From: Sordaria brevicollis
Lineage: Eukaryota; Ascomycota; Sordariomycetes; Sordariales; Sordariaceae
Assembly (NCBI GenBank): GCA_033439795.1
Contig: JAUTDP010000006.1
Coordinates: 310,001 to 374,000, forward strand
Direction: 5' to 3'
DNA length: 64,000 nucleotides
Shown: positions 12,396 to 25,204 of the stretch, piece by piece
How positions within the stretch are numbered: position 1 is the stretch's first letter
How the letters are laid out: each line of letters starts with the position of its first letter
Program-made: the position numbers and the translations under genes
The notes under the pieces: generated by a model
What the model was told of the DNA's origin: nothing
The model's database searches: none
Seen by the model: only the letters and a program-made list of their open reading frames with translations

Positions 12396-15300
12396 GATTG
12401 TACAGGTGGTGGGGGGAAAAGCCATTACGATGTCACTAGAGCTATACTCGAGTTATGATGACAAAAAGATAAAAATGTAGCCTATCGAGCCTGGTTCTTC
12501 AGTTATTGCTTTTTTTTTCCCTTGTTCAAAAGATCGGCAACATTATGCTTGGCCAGAGGTGTCCTCTCCTAAACAGTTGCCATCTCGGGCTGGGCGCACT
12601 TGCTGCAACATGCAATCCTCCGCATATGTAGTGGATTGCAGCGCATCGGTAGTTGGGGAAGTTGATCTTGTAGATTACCTGTACAGATTTGCGGTAGGTA
12701 ATGAACCCCATCCATGGATGGCTCGCTACAGTAGGTTCCTGGAAGATCATCCTCAATCAGGCCGGGCACAGACCTCATCATACATGATATTCGAGACCTG
12801 GACCTAGCACTTCGCGATGGGTCCCCCCGACCAACCTTTTACAGACAAATAATGGTTGGACCCGTATCCGGAAAAAAAAAATGAGAGCGGATTATTGAGA
12901 TTGAGGCAGGTACACCCTACGGACACATTCGGAGATTTTGCACATCATGTAATTCTTGACGGATCTTTATTAGATGCCCCACTCCAAGAAACTCCGAGTC
13001 CCTAGCTTGTCTCCATTCGCATCCTCATCTGCTACCCGTTGATGTCAGCATCACTTAACAGGGAAAACTAGTGGATCAGTTGGGAGTTGCAGTGGCGCTT
13101 CAGTTCCTTACCTTCCTTTTACCGTATCTGATATTGGAAATCACTTCAGAAAAAACGTCCGACTTTCTTTATCATGCCATAGAGCATAGTAGGCTGTAAT
13201 TTCTTTCTCTTCTTCCGAGGGATGTTAAAGATGAATAAGGCTGGAGTGTAAATGTACGTGCGAGAGCTCATGATAGCTCTCGCACTTCGTATTTGGCTTT
13301 CTCTTCCTATCTCCTCTTAGCGTCATAGGTGCCCTGAACATCACAATGTGTGCAGAAACCAGACTCCTCTGGGTATACTATCGTCAGGTACGATGGCGTC
13401 ACTGGTTAAGTGAGGGACGATGTGCTCTTTATCAGAAGATGCGTTGGGGTCCAATCACATATCCTCGACATCCAGTGGGATTGACGCCCAGGACACCCTT
13501 TTCTGTGGTTCAGTCCATCGATGCCAATCATGCACTCCTTCATGCACAGTTGATCATACAAAGTAAGAAATGAGACATGCAACAACGAACCATGAGAGCC
13601 AACGAGAAGATCTCTATGATGGTCAACGCACCTCATCACGAGAGCAAAGTGAAATTCACTTGGAGCGGGTGGAAGAACCCGCGATGTTGCCATGGACTTA
13701 CTGACCAATGGGATATTAGCATTCGTTGGCTTTGACATTTGGTGGCTCGGGGAGTTTTAGTGGTCAGCCCTGGGGTTGTCGGTTAAAGGCCATTCTTACA
13801 GTGTCTTACAAGGCTATCGTATACCTAGTCAACCTTTCCAATATTGCCATCTTTTAACGGTTAACGGTTCTCACGGTTTCAATGGCAATCTTGATATCCA
13901 GACTTCCAGTAGTAGTTCCTTGGGTGGTCCTAGCAATCCAACTTAATCGCGTGTCAGTGACAGACAATCCATGTTCATAGTGGCTTACGGGTAGCCATGG
14001 TATAGGTATCGAAAATGTTTCGTTTCAATGACAATCCCCGTCTGGCATTCAAATTATCAGATCGCCATGAGCTGCTGCGCGATGTCACCTTCTCAAGAGA
14101 CCAAGCGCTCACAAATCCTTTACGTACCTGGTTGGATAGGCCAGTGATGAAGGTACCAGATCCATCACGAGGCTCGAACAGCAAGGTATGCGGATTGCTT
14201 CATCTGCCCCGGCATTATACTTATCCGTAAAATAAGCAAAGTTGATGGACTTGAGTAGTGGTTCGGAGGTAGATCGTCAGTAGGGCAGTCCAGCCGTCGA
14301 TCATTTGGTCACTGTTACCTTTGATACTCAAATGAAAGGCATCCGCCCACTACCAGGGCTGCGCAGCGCTCTGCGTTCAGGTGGCTCAAAAGTTGAGCAG
14401 ATGACCCTAGGCAGCCCACGGTCAGAATATTTCCAGATGAGACCCATGGTGTCGACTAAAAATGTGACGATATTGAGCATGGGTGGACGGGCCAAGCAGG
14501 ACATTGTGGCATGCCACCATGGTGAAAACGTTCACGTAATTTCCCCAGAGTCGTGGTATGGCTAGTAATGAGTGTGGGATCGTGGTATTAGCACGGGTGA
14601 TAAGAGACATTAGTGTTCCTAGAAGAGGGTATAGGAGACAAACAAATAGGCGCCGTTGACAAGACCGAAGAAATTAACTTAACGTTGGGCCTACACCGCA
14701 GGACCAAGGCAGGGTGATGTTTCTTCTTGGATGACACAAGTGGATGGATTCGAAAGAGCCGATCGAGATAGATGAAGTGCATTGTTTGGTCTGCGGCCCA
14801 ATGCTGCAGCCATTTTCTAACCGTTCATTTCGACTGTAGCGGGCCGCAGCGAGTGTGCAATGGGTATGGACAGGGGAGTAAGCGTGATCCGTGGTTCCTC
14901 TCTATCTGTGACCGAGAGGAGAGAAGGGAAAGCTGGAAATTCACTTTTGGTTGATGGCCGCTTGGAGCACTACATACGGACATGGCATGGCCGGGCCAGG
15001 TCTGTATTATCGCAATATGGCAGGTAATATGCCTATGAACAAAACAGAGCAATACTAGTCGTTGTTAACGAGCAGACAGATTTGAGGAAAAATTGCTGGA
15101 ACTAGAGGGATAGTGAGGCACATACCTAGGGCCTTCATTTGTCTTCCGCCGTTCTAGTACAACCATGAAAGTGCTCGCTACCGTGCATGCTGTTACCTGT
15201 AGAACATTGTAAGACACGACAAGGTGGATCTACAACGGCCGAGCGTTGTGCTATTGACGCGGCGCTTCTTGGGTCCCTGGCTCTCCTGTATGTGGTTCTT

Positions 15301-15405
15301 AACTTCCAAAAGAACATTGGTCAGGACAGGCCATAAGTGATGTAATCCCGCTAGACAACAATGTCGTTCGCTAGCGCGGCTTTACCCAACCGATGAATGA
15401 TGTCC
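12396..15405. other. Gene-free spacer between two DNA transposons
   Basis: 3.0 kb of normal composition, sharply bounded by AT-rich transposon remnants. Open frames are all under about 110 codons, overlap on both strands and show no recognisable domain. The only discrete structure I see is a perfect 11-base-stem hairpin at 13258-13285. Confidence 0.5.
13258..13285. repeat. Perfect small hairpin
   Basis: GTGCGAGAGCT and its complement AGCTCTCGCAC are separated by six bases (CATGAT). It lies in a gene-free stretch with no downstream T run, so a terminator role is not supported. It could be a protein-binding palindrome or chance. Confidence 0.6.
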
Positions 15406-15407
15406 TA

Positions 15408-15449
15408 TCCCTTTGGCAGTGTTTTCAACCTCTTTTGTCCCGACCCACT
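15408..15449 (+). repeat. Left terminal inverted repeat of the piggyBac-like element
   Basis: Starts TCCCTTTGGCAGTGTTTTCA and pairs with 17810-17851. It is outside the hypermutated core, so its sequence is well preserved. Confidence 0.9.
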
Positions 15450-17809
15450 AATACATCTCGCTACAATATTGGTACTAAGGTACGTACCGCACCCCCTATG
15501 TAACCTGCCACGTAGACTATATATAATAATCTAATCCCTCTTATTTTATTGTATAAAAATCGATATTGCGGATGTATATTAATTAATTTATAGGCATTAA
15601 ATATTTTCTCTAGGTTTCTAATATTCGTTAATATTAAACGTAATGGATTTGACCGACGAAGAGTACCGCCACCTAAATTATTACCCGCTGCCCGTATTAC
15701 CTAGGGAAGTGCTAGAGGGTAGGTTTCTAGGTACGCGGTTATTAGGATTAATTCGTATATTAAAAAAGGTATAGAAGGCGGTTAGAATCACCCCGTAAGG
15801 TATCCCTAATCTCTTCAATTAATCTCCTTACCGTGATTTTGTAAATTTATTAACTAATTGTATTTTTAGGTATAATAATCGATAACGTACCGTACGAGTT
15901 AACGTATCTTCGTGCATACGATGGTAATAAGTTTACGGATAACGAAAGAGGAACCCCGCGATATAATAGTCTTAAGGGATATTTATTTATTGTTTAAATT
16001 CGATATACGCCCTTGACCGTTTTATAAATATTTATACGTTTTTTCCCTAAGAAATTTATCGAATAGTAGGTAACGTAGATTAACTAACGGTGTATTTTAG
16101 TACGTGGCGGCGGTCGTAATTCCAAATCTCGTAATAATTGCTAGGTATTTTATTACGCCGCCGAATTATATGTAATATTTGTAATTATTATTTATATTAG
16201 TCTTTACGTTGAACCGAATTTTGAAAATTATTGGGATTAAGTTCCCGGCCGATTTTATTACCCTATCGTAAATTGGATGCTATTTTACCGCTTTAAAATG
16301 TTAATAAGGAGGTTTTATATTTAGGATCCCTTTAGCGACGATTATTCTTCGATTAACGGTTTATATAGATTCTAGGATAGGATTAAAAACTTCGATCGTT
16401 AGATTTAGAAGGTTTATAAGGAAGTTAGAACTCCGCCGTAAAATATATTTATTAATAAAAAAATTATTTATTATATTAGGAGGAGTAAAATTACGGTTAT
16501 TATCCTTAATAAACTTACCCCGCGCGGTATTAAAATATAGGTTATTATTATTTAAGGGTATTTTTATAGTTGGTTATTTTATAATAATTATTATAGAGTT
16601 ATTAAATTGGATAAATTAATATATATTTCCCTATATAAATACGTTTCTTACTTAATTATTATTAACTTTTAGGAAATAGAGAGAGCTTCGTAATACTTAG
16701 GCTCTTATTATTTACTTCGCTTTAAGCTTACCTCCCCCGCCTCCTTAATTAATTTATTACGTTTTTTGTAATAATTTCTTTATAATTATCCCGCTCGCCG
16801 TTTATTTATAGAAGTAAAATATTGCTATTATTAGTATTATACGTAAGAATTGTATTTATTTAGAATTTATTACCTTTCGTAACGTCGATAATAAGAAAGA
16901 GAAGATCCTATTTAAATAGGTATACCGGAAAGTAGAGGAGAAAATTGCTATTTATTAATTTGTAAAGGACCGCTAAATAGTCAATTTCCTTTCTATTTAG
17001 TAGGCTTTTAATGGTATAGGAATTCGTAATATCTTACGACGAAGACTAATTAGAGAGGGCGTTATACGGGACGTTTTTGGCGATATTAGGAAAATAGAGC
17101 TCTCGGTTCTAGAAGTCGTTTAGGTATATAATTACTTTATAAATGGCGTTAACGTTGGCGATTAATTATATATTAATAATACGTATAGGCATCGCCATTG
17201 CCACGGCTTATTTATAGTATTGTTTTATAATTTCCATTTGGAAGTTATTATTACTAATTGCTATTTTATATATAAAGAGACCCCCTATAGCGCGTTTTAT
17301 AAGATAATTCGTTATATAAAATACCGAGATTTCTGTACTTAGTTAATTTATGAATTTTAGGCTACGTTTAGTAAAGATGCCACCCTTTACAAAGCTCGTA
17401 AAACCGAGGAGTAGGATGTAAAATATCCTATATTTATAGCGGATAATTATTATTAGGTACGGGTTGATAAGTAGACGTTATATAAGATGTACTCGTCGGC
17501 GAGGGTGTTAAAAATGCGTAGCGAGTTTATAGGGAAGGTTGTACGTATGTGTATAATCTATGGGTACGTTAAATGTAAAATCCTTATTTGTAAGAAGGAG
17601 TTCTATTGTTGGAAGAAGTACTTGGAGGATGGATTTTTCTAAATAGCTTTATTTCTATATTGTTTTGGTGTATTTATTATCTTTACTATTAATGAACGCT
17701 ATTTTTGAATATGCATTTGATTTTGCTAGTATTCGCTAAGTAATAATATGTTACAAAATAGTGGATTTTCGAAAAATAGGGGTATCTAACCAGTTATTAC
17801 CCCTGTTAG

Positions 17810-17851
17810 AGTGGGGAGGGACAAAAGAGGTTGAAAACACTGCTAAAGGGA
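17810..17851 (-). repeat. Right terminal inverted repeat of the piggyBac-like element
   Basis: On the reverse strand it starts TCCCTTTAGCAGTGTTTTCA. It differs from the left end at position 8 and at two adjacent bases near position 35. Confidence 0.9.
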
Positions 17852-17853
17852 TA

Positions 17854-20800
17854 TCGGATCATTGGCCTAAGCTCTCTGGGGTAAAGAGCAAGAGGCAACA
17901 GCCCTGGAGGATCAAAATTTCATCTTTGTAAACCGTTGATCATCTAAAAGTTGTGCAAAGTTAGGATACCGAGACCAACGGCCACCGGTGGCTGTATGTA
18001 GGCTGATGAGCTCAATCCATGAGCAAGACGGATAGAGAAGCCAAATCGAAAGAGGCAACAAGGGCAGGGTCTATGGTCACACATAATCAGGGGTTCCACT
18101 TTCAGGGTAGGTATCTCACAGCTTCAGGCTGTAGAGGTAGCCCCAGGTTGTGCCAGCGGGTGGGAGAAAGAGACATTCTGGCACCACAACCACAACGATG
18201 TTTGGGCCGGCTGGTAGTTGTAACCTGGGCGTGGTGATAAGGTCCGTGTCTTGTCTTGAACGGACGGTCTCACCTTTCCAGCAGATCCAGGAAGGGCAGC
18301 ATCAGGGCCAAGGCCCAGTCTTCATCGACCTCCCATATCTCCGACGGCCTCTATTGACGGCTGCGTCCGAATGGGCAAATGCCTTTTTGCGTAGGAATCT
18401 GTGATAAGAGAGACGGGGAAAATCTGTCTGTGATTCGGAAGCTATCTTACCTCCCGGCAGGGGTCTATGATGGACCAAGATTCCGGTAAGTGGTACATTG
18501 CTGGGCGCTTCCATGCCGGTGAGTGACCTGCGCTCCGCCGGCTTTAAATGAGCAACACTAGGTTTGAGGGTGGTGGACATGATGAAGAAATCCACTCGAT
18601 TCGAGTTCGCATCTCCTTAGAGGGGACCAATATTACTGGATGTAATTGGAAAAAGTATGAGATGTGACTCGGATCTTACTCGACAACGGCCACTTGGGGA
18701 CAATACAAAATGAGTCGTTGGAGGGAAAAGAGATGATGGGTGTGCGAGTTCCTTGCCTTCTTGGCAATCCTAGCCTAGCTCAGGTTACCTCTAGGTAGGT
18801 TCTCCCCCTCGAGCCCCCCTGGCTAGTATTCCGTCCCGCTATGGAAGCAACCATGGGGCACAGACTGGAGCTGTGGAGATACCGGTATCAGCACTTGCAC
18901 TTTTAATCTGCGAATACCTTCTACCCGGTCGAGACCAATGTCGAATCTCGGCTGGAGCAATTTCGAAAGTTTCGGAGGATAAGGGTAAGTAGCGTGAGGA
19001 TGGAACAAACCTCCAGATCTACACCATGAACTGAATATCGAACGATGGAGGCAACCGGGACAATTTCATAAGAAAAGTCGTGAGCTGAGGTTGGATTGTC
19101 GAAAGTTGTGGCGTGCTGCTGCACCTGCACCTTCTCCGGCACGCCTGTTCCTGACAGCCGGGTTCCTTCCGTTCTGGGACAGGCTTGATTAATGACAGCG
19201 CCTTGACGCGGGTTGTGACGCACAAACTGGGAAGGCACAGAGGAAATGGCTTAGCCTTGGAGCCGGAAAGAGCAAACAAACGACGGAGGTTACGGAAAGG
19301 GACGCGCCCGGGTTGTGAAAAGTGGAAGTGGAAAGTACCTCTGCGCTCTTCCTTCCATCTAAAGACAGCGCCTCCAAAATCCATTTCTTGTCCAGTCTTC
19401 TCCGCAAGCTGAACCTATCCCCACTGCATGCCCTCGCTGTCAACACTGACCGACAGCCCTTCATTTTCAATCATGAGGTTCCAGCCACGAGCTCAGGGTC
19501 CAATGTCCTTCTCGGCCCTTTTGCAGACCCTCGACACCTCGAGCCTTACCGGACACGGAAGATGTTGAAGATCAAGATCAAACTCCCATCTTACATATCT
19601 CGCCGTCGACACCGGAGGGATCTGCCATCCTCGACATCATTTCCCAACCCTCGTCACATCCTTGCTCATCGTCCCCGGCGATCCGCTTTGCAGTAAGTGC
19701 AGTGCATGCGCCAGTTCCGTAACCGGGTCAAGTCGGTCGACCGCTACAACATGGGTACCCAAGATGCCTGCGGTATATACCTGCACGTGTACCTCCACCG
19801 AATAGTAGCTCCCTGGTACATCGACTACCAGTAAAAATCAGCCGGGGTGGTCCTCCTCGTGGGTGCTTGCTGGACCACTGCAACCGTACACAACCAGGGC
19901 CGCATGCACTGGACAACCGCCATCTTGCATGGGGGCGGATATACTTCCCGGGTAGAGGTACTGACTACCATACTGACTTCCCGGTGCTGGTCCTGATGGG
20001 ATCGGCCGCCGACAGTGAATCAAGCGGCGACGCGAGACATTCTTCTTCGCGCATTATTCCGTGTTCTGGTCTTGGATACCTGTCTCGACTCTCGTCCCTC
20101 CAGCTTTGTGCTTCTCCTCTTCCTCCTCCTTCTTCTCCCGAGGCGAGACGAAACGGGCTGAAGCGGTCGTCTTGCGCTAGGACGGTTTCACTGCTCACAA
20201 CGACTGCCAGCCCATGACAGCATCAGGTTGAGTGGGTGGGTGGGCGGGCGGACGTTGAGATTAGCCGTGTGAGCGGAAGGACAGAACTTGAGCAGAGACG
20301 TCCACCAAGCACTAAGCGCATGGCAACGGGCCTCTGCTACTGTGGTGTAGACGTAGGAGCCCGCGAGCCAGTACCCAAAACAGCATCACCACGGAGCACC
20401 AAAAAAGAGGAGCACCACGCAGATGGGTCGGATCAAAACAGCGGAAGTACCACAACCCTTTCCCTCTTCCCTGCTGCCGGGACTGGACTTGGGAACTGGC
20501 GGCGGGCCTGATCCAGCGTCCATCCAGCAAACCCGTGTACATCTTTCCCCGTCCGGCTCTCCTGCGACTCCAAAAAAGAAGTTGGGTATGTCATGGGGAG
20601 AGACCTGGGACAAGGGGGGCTTGCTGGCATTGCAGCCTACCCTGCCTACCCTTCGATTTGCAACGACCCATTCACGGTTTACTGGCCAGGGTACCTTGAC
20701 CTACGCCTATCCATGCTCCATCTTGGCCCCATCTCAATTGCACCGTTGCTAATAAGTCGCACAAAAACCACCTGGTGCCACTGACACCAAATCTTTGTCG

Positions 20801-21586
20801 ACTGCCCTGGCCGCCGACTACTTACGGGCGCGATATCCCAGCAACAAAAAGGCCGACCTTAAACAAGACCCAAGAGACAGAAACACGCCTTCCAACTTCT
20901 GTTAGTTTCAACCGGCTCGACCTCTGTTCCTCTTGTCGTCCACGCCCGAGGCCTCGAGAACGCCCCGTTTTTGGTCTGCAGCCCCCCGACAACGACGAGT
21001 CGACGACCTCTTCCCATCCAACAACCCAACTCGCACGAAACACTGCATACAGTGCCACTGGCGCCCCAAAATTTGCTGAGCCAGAATCATCTGCATCATC
21101 TTTGTCCAACTCAACAGCTTGGCCGTTCGTGTGTTTGTTGTCTTCACTGGCCGGTATAGCTGGCCTTGTCGATGCTGATAGCCCCGGCTTGCCCTTATTG
21201 ACTCCGGAAAGGAAAAAAAAAATTGACAGCCTTGGCGTGCAAGCTCCAAAGACGCGGGTCCTCCGTCATCACTCTATCAGCCAATCTATCTCGCAACGAA
21301 ATCTGTTCTTATCCGGTTCGTTCAGACGAGTTCCCACATTGGCGTACAGTTTGGAAGAATCTGGCGCAAACAAGACGCAGTCATAACACCAAAGACGATC
21401 CGTTGCGCCCAACAGGAAACTGCATAGGCTGCTTTGGGAATGTTCGCTGTCAACTTGGTACTCGGATCTTTTTCGGTTCTTCGTCTAGTTCGTAAGGGTC
21501 GTCGTTGATCGGATCCTGTTGCCGTCTTCCAGGTAGAGACGGTCGGGATACCTGATCCCTTCTGTCATCTGAGAACAGATCTCTCC
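17854..21586. other. Spacer and long 5' region of the Zn2Cys6 gene
   Basis: No firm gene in 3.7 kb. From about 19.3 kb the sequence becomes C/T-rich with scattered short forward frames. The longest (20775-21386, 203 codons, Ser/Pro/Thr-rich) has no domain and ends 200 bases before the transcription factor ATG, so it may be an upstream ORF in a long leader rather than a gene. A GGGT/GGGC run lies at about 20232-20251. Confidence 0.45.
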
Positions 21587-23835
21587 ATGCAACCCTTGAG
21601 TCAGAGGTCCGACGTCCCCCAGAACACTATCGGCAAACGCCGGGGAATTAGCGACCTGGCCCAATTTGCTCTCGACCTCAACTGGGTCAGGGCAGACTCG
21701 AAGAGCACTGCCCGCTCCAAGAGCTATCCTTCTCCGCCCATGTCAGGGTCGCCACCGCTTCCCCCGAAAGCAAGCCAAGAGGCCGCCGAAAGACGTCAGG
21801 GTGTGTACCAGGCGACAATTCGAGATGGCTATCGAGGAACTGCAATCACCCACGGAGGTGAAGTACTTCGCCCGGGGACCATGGGCCATCCACGTCCATA
21901 TCTCCCGAATCCACCAGAACGCATGCCGTACGAGTACCAGCGCCCGGAGTCATCGATAACAAGACCGCACCCATACGATGGTCCGCATGGTACACCCACG
22001 CTTCAGCCTTTGTTTTCGCCAGTTGCTATGTCGGGCGGTGTAGGGGGGCCTTTACCAGGTCCACCAGCCCATTCAACGGCCCTGTATCACTCTGGGCATG
22101 ATTCGCACCCGCAAACCTCACCTAAGCCCCAAAGAAAGACGAAAGGTCATGTGGCATCTGCATGCGTGCCCTGTAAAAGAGCCCACTTAAGGTTAGTTGA
22201 CCCAATATTGCCAGAGAATGAGGACTTCGGGGGTTGAGTGCTAATGATTCGATAGATGCGATGGTATGTGAAATATTCCTCCTCCCCAACAAAAATCCAC
22301 CGGATACCTCGACTATTTAGACCCTCAGGAGGGGTTGCGGTAGTGGCCAGAACCCGCTGTGATATCGGTCAGACGGCTGGCTTGGAGATGCTTCGTCGCT
22401 TGCCAACATGTCGTTCCACGAGTGTGTGACGGATCGGAGACTTGCTAGTATTGGCGTTCGGAACGAGATATCGGGAGCCGGAGATGTCTCCAAGCTTGCG
22501 TTCTATCCGTCTCGCCGACCTGTTTCCTGATCAGGCCTATGGTGCAGCTCGATAGGATGCCTAACAGCGTTATGTATCTGTGATTTGATCTTTCCAGGAT
22601 TTTACTAACAGGTTGCAGCACGTCGTCCATGCTCGAGGTGTTCCAGTAGCGGCAAAGACGATGCATGCATCGACGTTCAGCACAAGAAACGTGGCCGCCC
22701 ACGGTTGCGAGACGACAGGGCGGATATAAAATACGACAGTACAAGGTTTGGCGTTCCATCGGATGGAATGAGAAGGCCGTTGTCATCTCAGTACCATTCT
22801 GGTTCTTCGTCAATTCTTACGTTCGACGACACCCTTCGCCGAACCCAGTCATACCGCGTCCTGAAATCCCAGCCGCCCGATTCCGCGATGTCAAGATTTG
22901 CTGAGAGGAGTTCAGCTCATGACTCGAGCCTCTTCCTTGCGCCGTTGACCATGTCCACAAGGCCCCCGGAGCCAGTGGCATATTTGACAGTTGATCTGCA
23001 AATTCGAAAGGCATCAAAGACGTTTCTCGATACGATCGGGAGAGTATCTGTGCATGACCTGAGACTCGCCGATTTGGTGATTGGGCATGACCGGGAAAAG
23101 GTAGCGTCTATCCAGCGGCAAATGGTGGAGAAACAGAGAAGAAACGAACCAAACTATCTTCCCCCTATTTTCGGAAAAGCAGAAGAGGAAAGGGTCATGG
23201 AAATGTTGTCATTCTCGTCGGAAGAAGTTTCAAAATACCCGCTGGATAGGCAGGATATCCTCACCTTCCTGGGACAAGATGGATCACCGCGGCAGCTGTC
23301 ACTTGGGACTGCATTGTCCAAGCGAGACTCCATATACTATGTCGTGCTGGTCTTGACAAGCTTGACAAGCCCGGTGCAACCGTTCAAGTATTCCGAGTCC
23401 TCGACTAATGTTCGAGATACGACTCAACCATACCAGCCATACACGCAAGGGCCGCCCGTCACGACAGACTTTAGCACCAGGCATTCGCGACCTGGCGATA
23501 GCGGATATGGAGAAGGGACACATGTACCAGCCGCCCATCCGCCACCACGAAGTATGACAGGATTTGGATCGAGTATGCCGTCGGCATACCTCTCATCGCC
23601 GAGCAGGACAGAATATACCAGTGTGATGCCGCCGTTTCAAATTCCAAGAAGCGAGTTGGTATCACCAGGCCGACCTGGTCCGTTGCCAGCCTTTCAACTG
23701 CCACCGATACGCAGCCACCAACCAAATGCTATTCAACCGCAGGAGATGCAGTACCGCAATCGGGAGGAACGCTCGCGAGTCGATATTGGTGGCTTGCTTG
23801 ATCATCCTAACCCAGCTGATCATACCCGCCAGTAG
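21587..23835 (+). CDS. Zn2Cys6 (GAL4-type) transcription factor with a PAS-like segment
   Basis: Predicted nuclear DNA-binding regulator of 609 residues, with exons 21587-22191, 22256-22263 and 22619-23835. Joined, they give a canonical zinc cluster, C-x2-C-x6-C-x5-C-x2-C-x8-C, starting at CVPCKRAHLRC and followed by the basic linker HKKRGRPRLRDDR. The cluster is split by two introns: a 64-base intron with CTAAT branch site, and a 355-base intron with a TACTAAC branch site ending TTGCAG. The middle exon is only ATGCGATG. The N-terminal 190 residues are Pro/Ser-rich and disordered. Residues after the cluster, from VAYLTVDLQIRKASKTFLDT through the VVLVLTSL strand, resemble a PAS sensory fold (inferred from pattern only). 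The C-terminal part is Pro/Ser/Gln-rich, as in activation regions. The target pathway is not predictable. Confidence 0.88.
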
Positions 23836-25013
23836 ACTATACGTCAACTCATCTTTGATGAGGTCAAGTATTCAGTGGCAGGTTTTGGGATGACGTCCTG
23901 TTCCATCAGGGATGACTTGCGATCGGTCGTATTTTAGAGGCGGTTTTCTTTCTTTTTTTTTTCTTATGTTTATCATGCGCTTGCAGTATCCCCTTTCATC
24001 CCCCATTCAATGTGCTGGCTGCAACGAGGCGATATCAATGTAAGGTCGTGGAGGGTTCCTTGCTTGCACTGTTAGGTGCGTCGTCAGAGACTTGAAAGGT
24101 TGTTTGTCGCTGGGCCATCCAAGCATGTCGTCTTCTGCTTGTTGATGTTATTCTTCGTACTTATTTTGTCTTCGTCCCCTTTGCATTGTTCCTGGTTAAA
24201 GGCTCGGCGAGTTTCTGGCGTTCGTTTTTGGCTTCCGGTTATACCCAAAGCTTCTTAGCGTTATGACTAACCACAGGAGTGGTTATTGTACTTCAATTGG
24301 CGGTTTGACGGGGCTTGTCGATGCCGTACAGATATTTTCATCGATAGTGACGAGTTTGGAATTAATCCCTTCGAACAGTCCAAGGTTGTGTTGTTTCCCG
24401 GGGGGGATGTCCCGTTTTGTAGCATGCGTGGGTGGGAGGAAACGGAAACTCATTCGCCTTTCATCGCCATTCGAGAATTGCAGACAGCAGTGGGGGCCGA
24501 TGATCGAACCAGATACCAGGTTGCGTCGATCGACGGCTCGAAAATCAGCGATGCGGTGAATCCACGTGGACGTTCTGTTGTTCAGCTTTCGGCTGGCTAT
24601 TGCGTGATGTCTGCGCAATGTATCATGACCGGTGGAAGAAAAGGAACTGAAACGGGTAGGTGATAGTCAAAGGACGTTGGAATAAAGTTTCGGGGTCGAA
24701 GAGCAAGGGCCGCGGCAAGCGTAATTCGGGCAAATCGGTTCCAGAGCAAACAACAAGCAACAGCCCACCAAAGAAACACCACCAAATGTCCTTCCGATGT
24801 TCGAGCCACGAAGCGAGCTTCGGGAGCCGCAGCAACACAGGAAAGTACACAGACGCATGCCACGCATACGGTTATATTACCTAGGCGGCGGCTCCTACAT
24901 TACCGCCCGAAGACATCAAGTTTCAGTTTCACGGACATTTGAATGGCACATCCCCGTCAATATTTCCGAAATACAAGCTACTTATAGTTCTGAATACGTA
25001 TTCCGATTAATCT
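23836..25013. other. Downstream region of the transcription factor; no gene seen
   Basis: Normal-composition sequence up to the retrotransposon target site. Several overlapping frames (longest 125 codons at 24286-24663) have no recognisable features. It is likely 3' UTR plus spacer. Confidence 0.5.
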
Positions 25014-25018
25014 CATAT
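25014..25018. repeat. Left target-site duplication of the copia element (CATAT)
   Basis: CATAT immediately before the left LTR corresponds to CATGT (30724-30728) immediately after the right LTR. The one difference is G to A in a TpG context, the change RIP makes. Confidence 0.8.
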
Positions 25019-25204
25019 TGTTAGAATAGGCAGGCCATATCTGGCCAATCAGGAAGTATCTCTATAAGAGGACTAACCTCCCAGCTACTTATTTAACTGC
25101 AGAGTTTTCTTATTATTCTAATATCCCTAGACCCTCTTATAAAAGGCTCCAGAGTATATAATATACATATATCTCTACCTTTATTTTAATTGTACAATTT
25201 GATA
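25019..25204 (+). repeat. Left LTR of the copia element (186 bases)
   Basis: Starts TGTTAGAATAGG and ends CAATTTGATA. It aligns without gaps to the right LTR, and the differences I see are all C/T or G/A transitions. Its 5' outer part is better preserved than its inner part. Confidence 0.93.

Larger units (their letters stand above)
15408..17851 (+). mobile_element. RIP-inactivated piggyBac-like (DDE_Tnp_1_7) DNA transposon
   Basis: Inverted ends of about 42 bases (15408-15449 and 17810-17851, three mismatches) begin TCCCTTTRGCAGTG and share TTTTCAACCTCTTTTGTCCC. The interior is heavily RIP-mutated. The plus strand reads NGVNVGD-stop-LYINNTYRHRHCHG at 17142-17207, followed by stretches such as FHLEVIITNCYFIY and FSKDATLYKARKTEE. 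This matches the late part of piggyBac-type transposases, where a G-V-D/N-x-x-D-Q segment precedes a basic Tyr/Arg segment. Flanks are compatible with a TA duplication (15406-15407 and 17852-17853) or, if the end is CCC, a degenerate four-base CTAT/ATAT duplication; neither is the canonical TTAA. Element boundaries are firm, family assignment moderate. Confidence 0.75.

Noticed and set aside
15418..17841. hAT-type reading of the 15.4-17.9 kb element (CAGTG ends with 8-base duplication)
   Set aside because: The eight bases outside CAGTG are inverted, not direct, repeats, and the interior resembles piggyBac rather than hAT.
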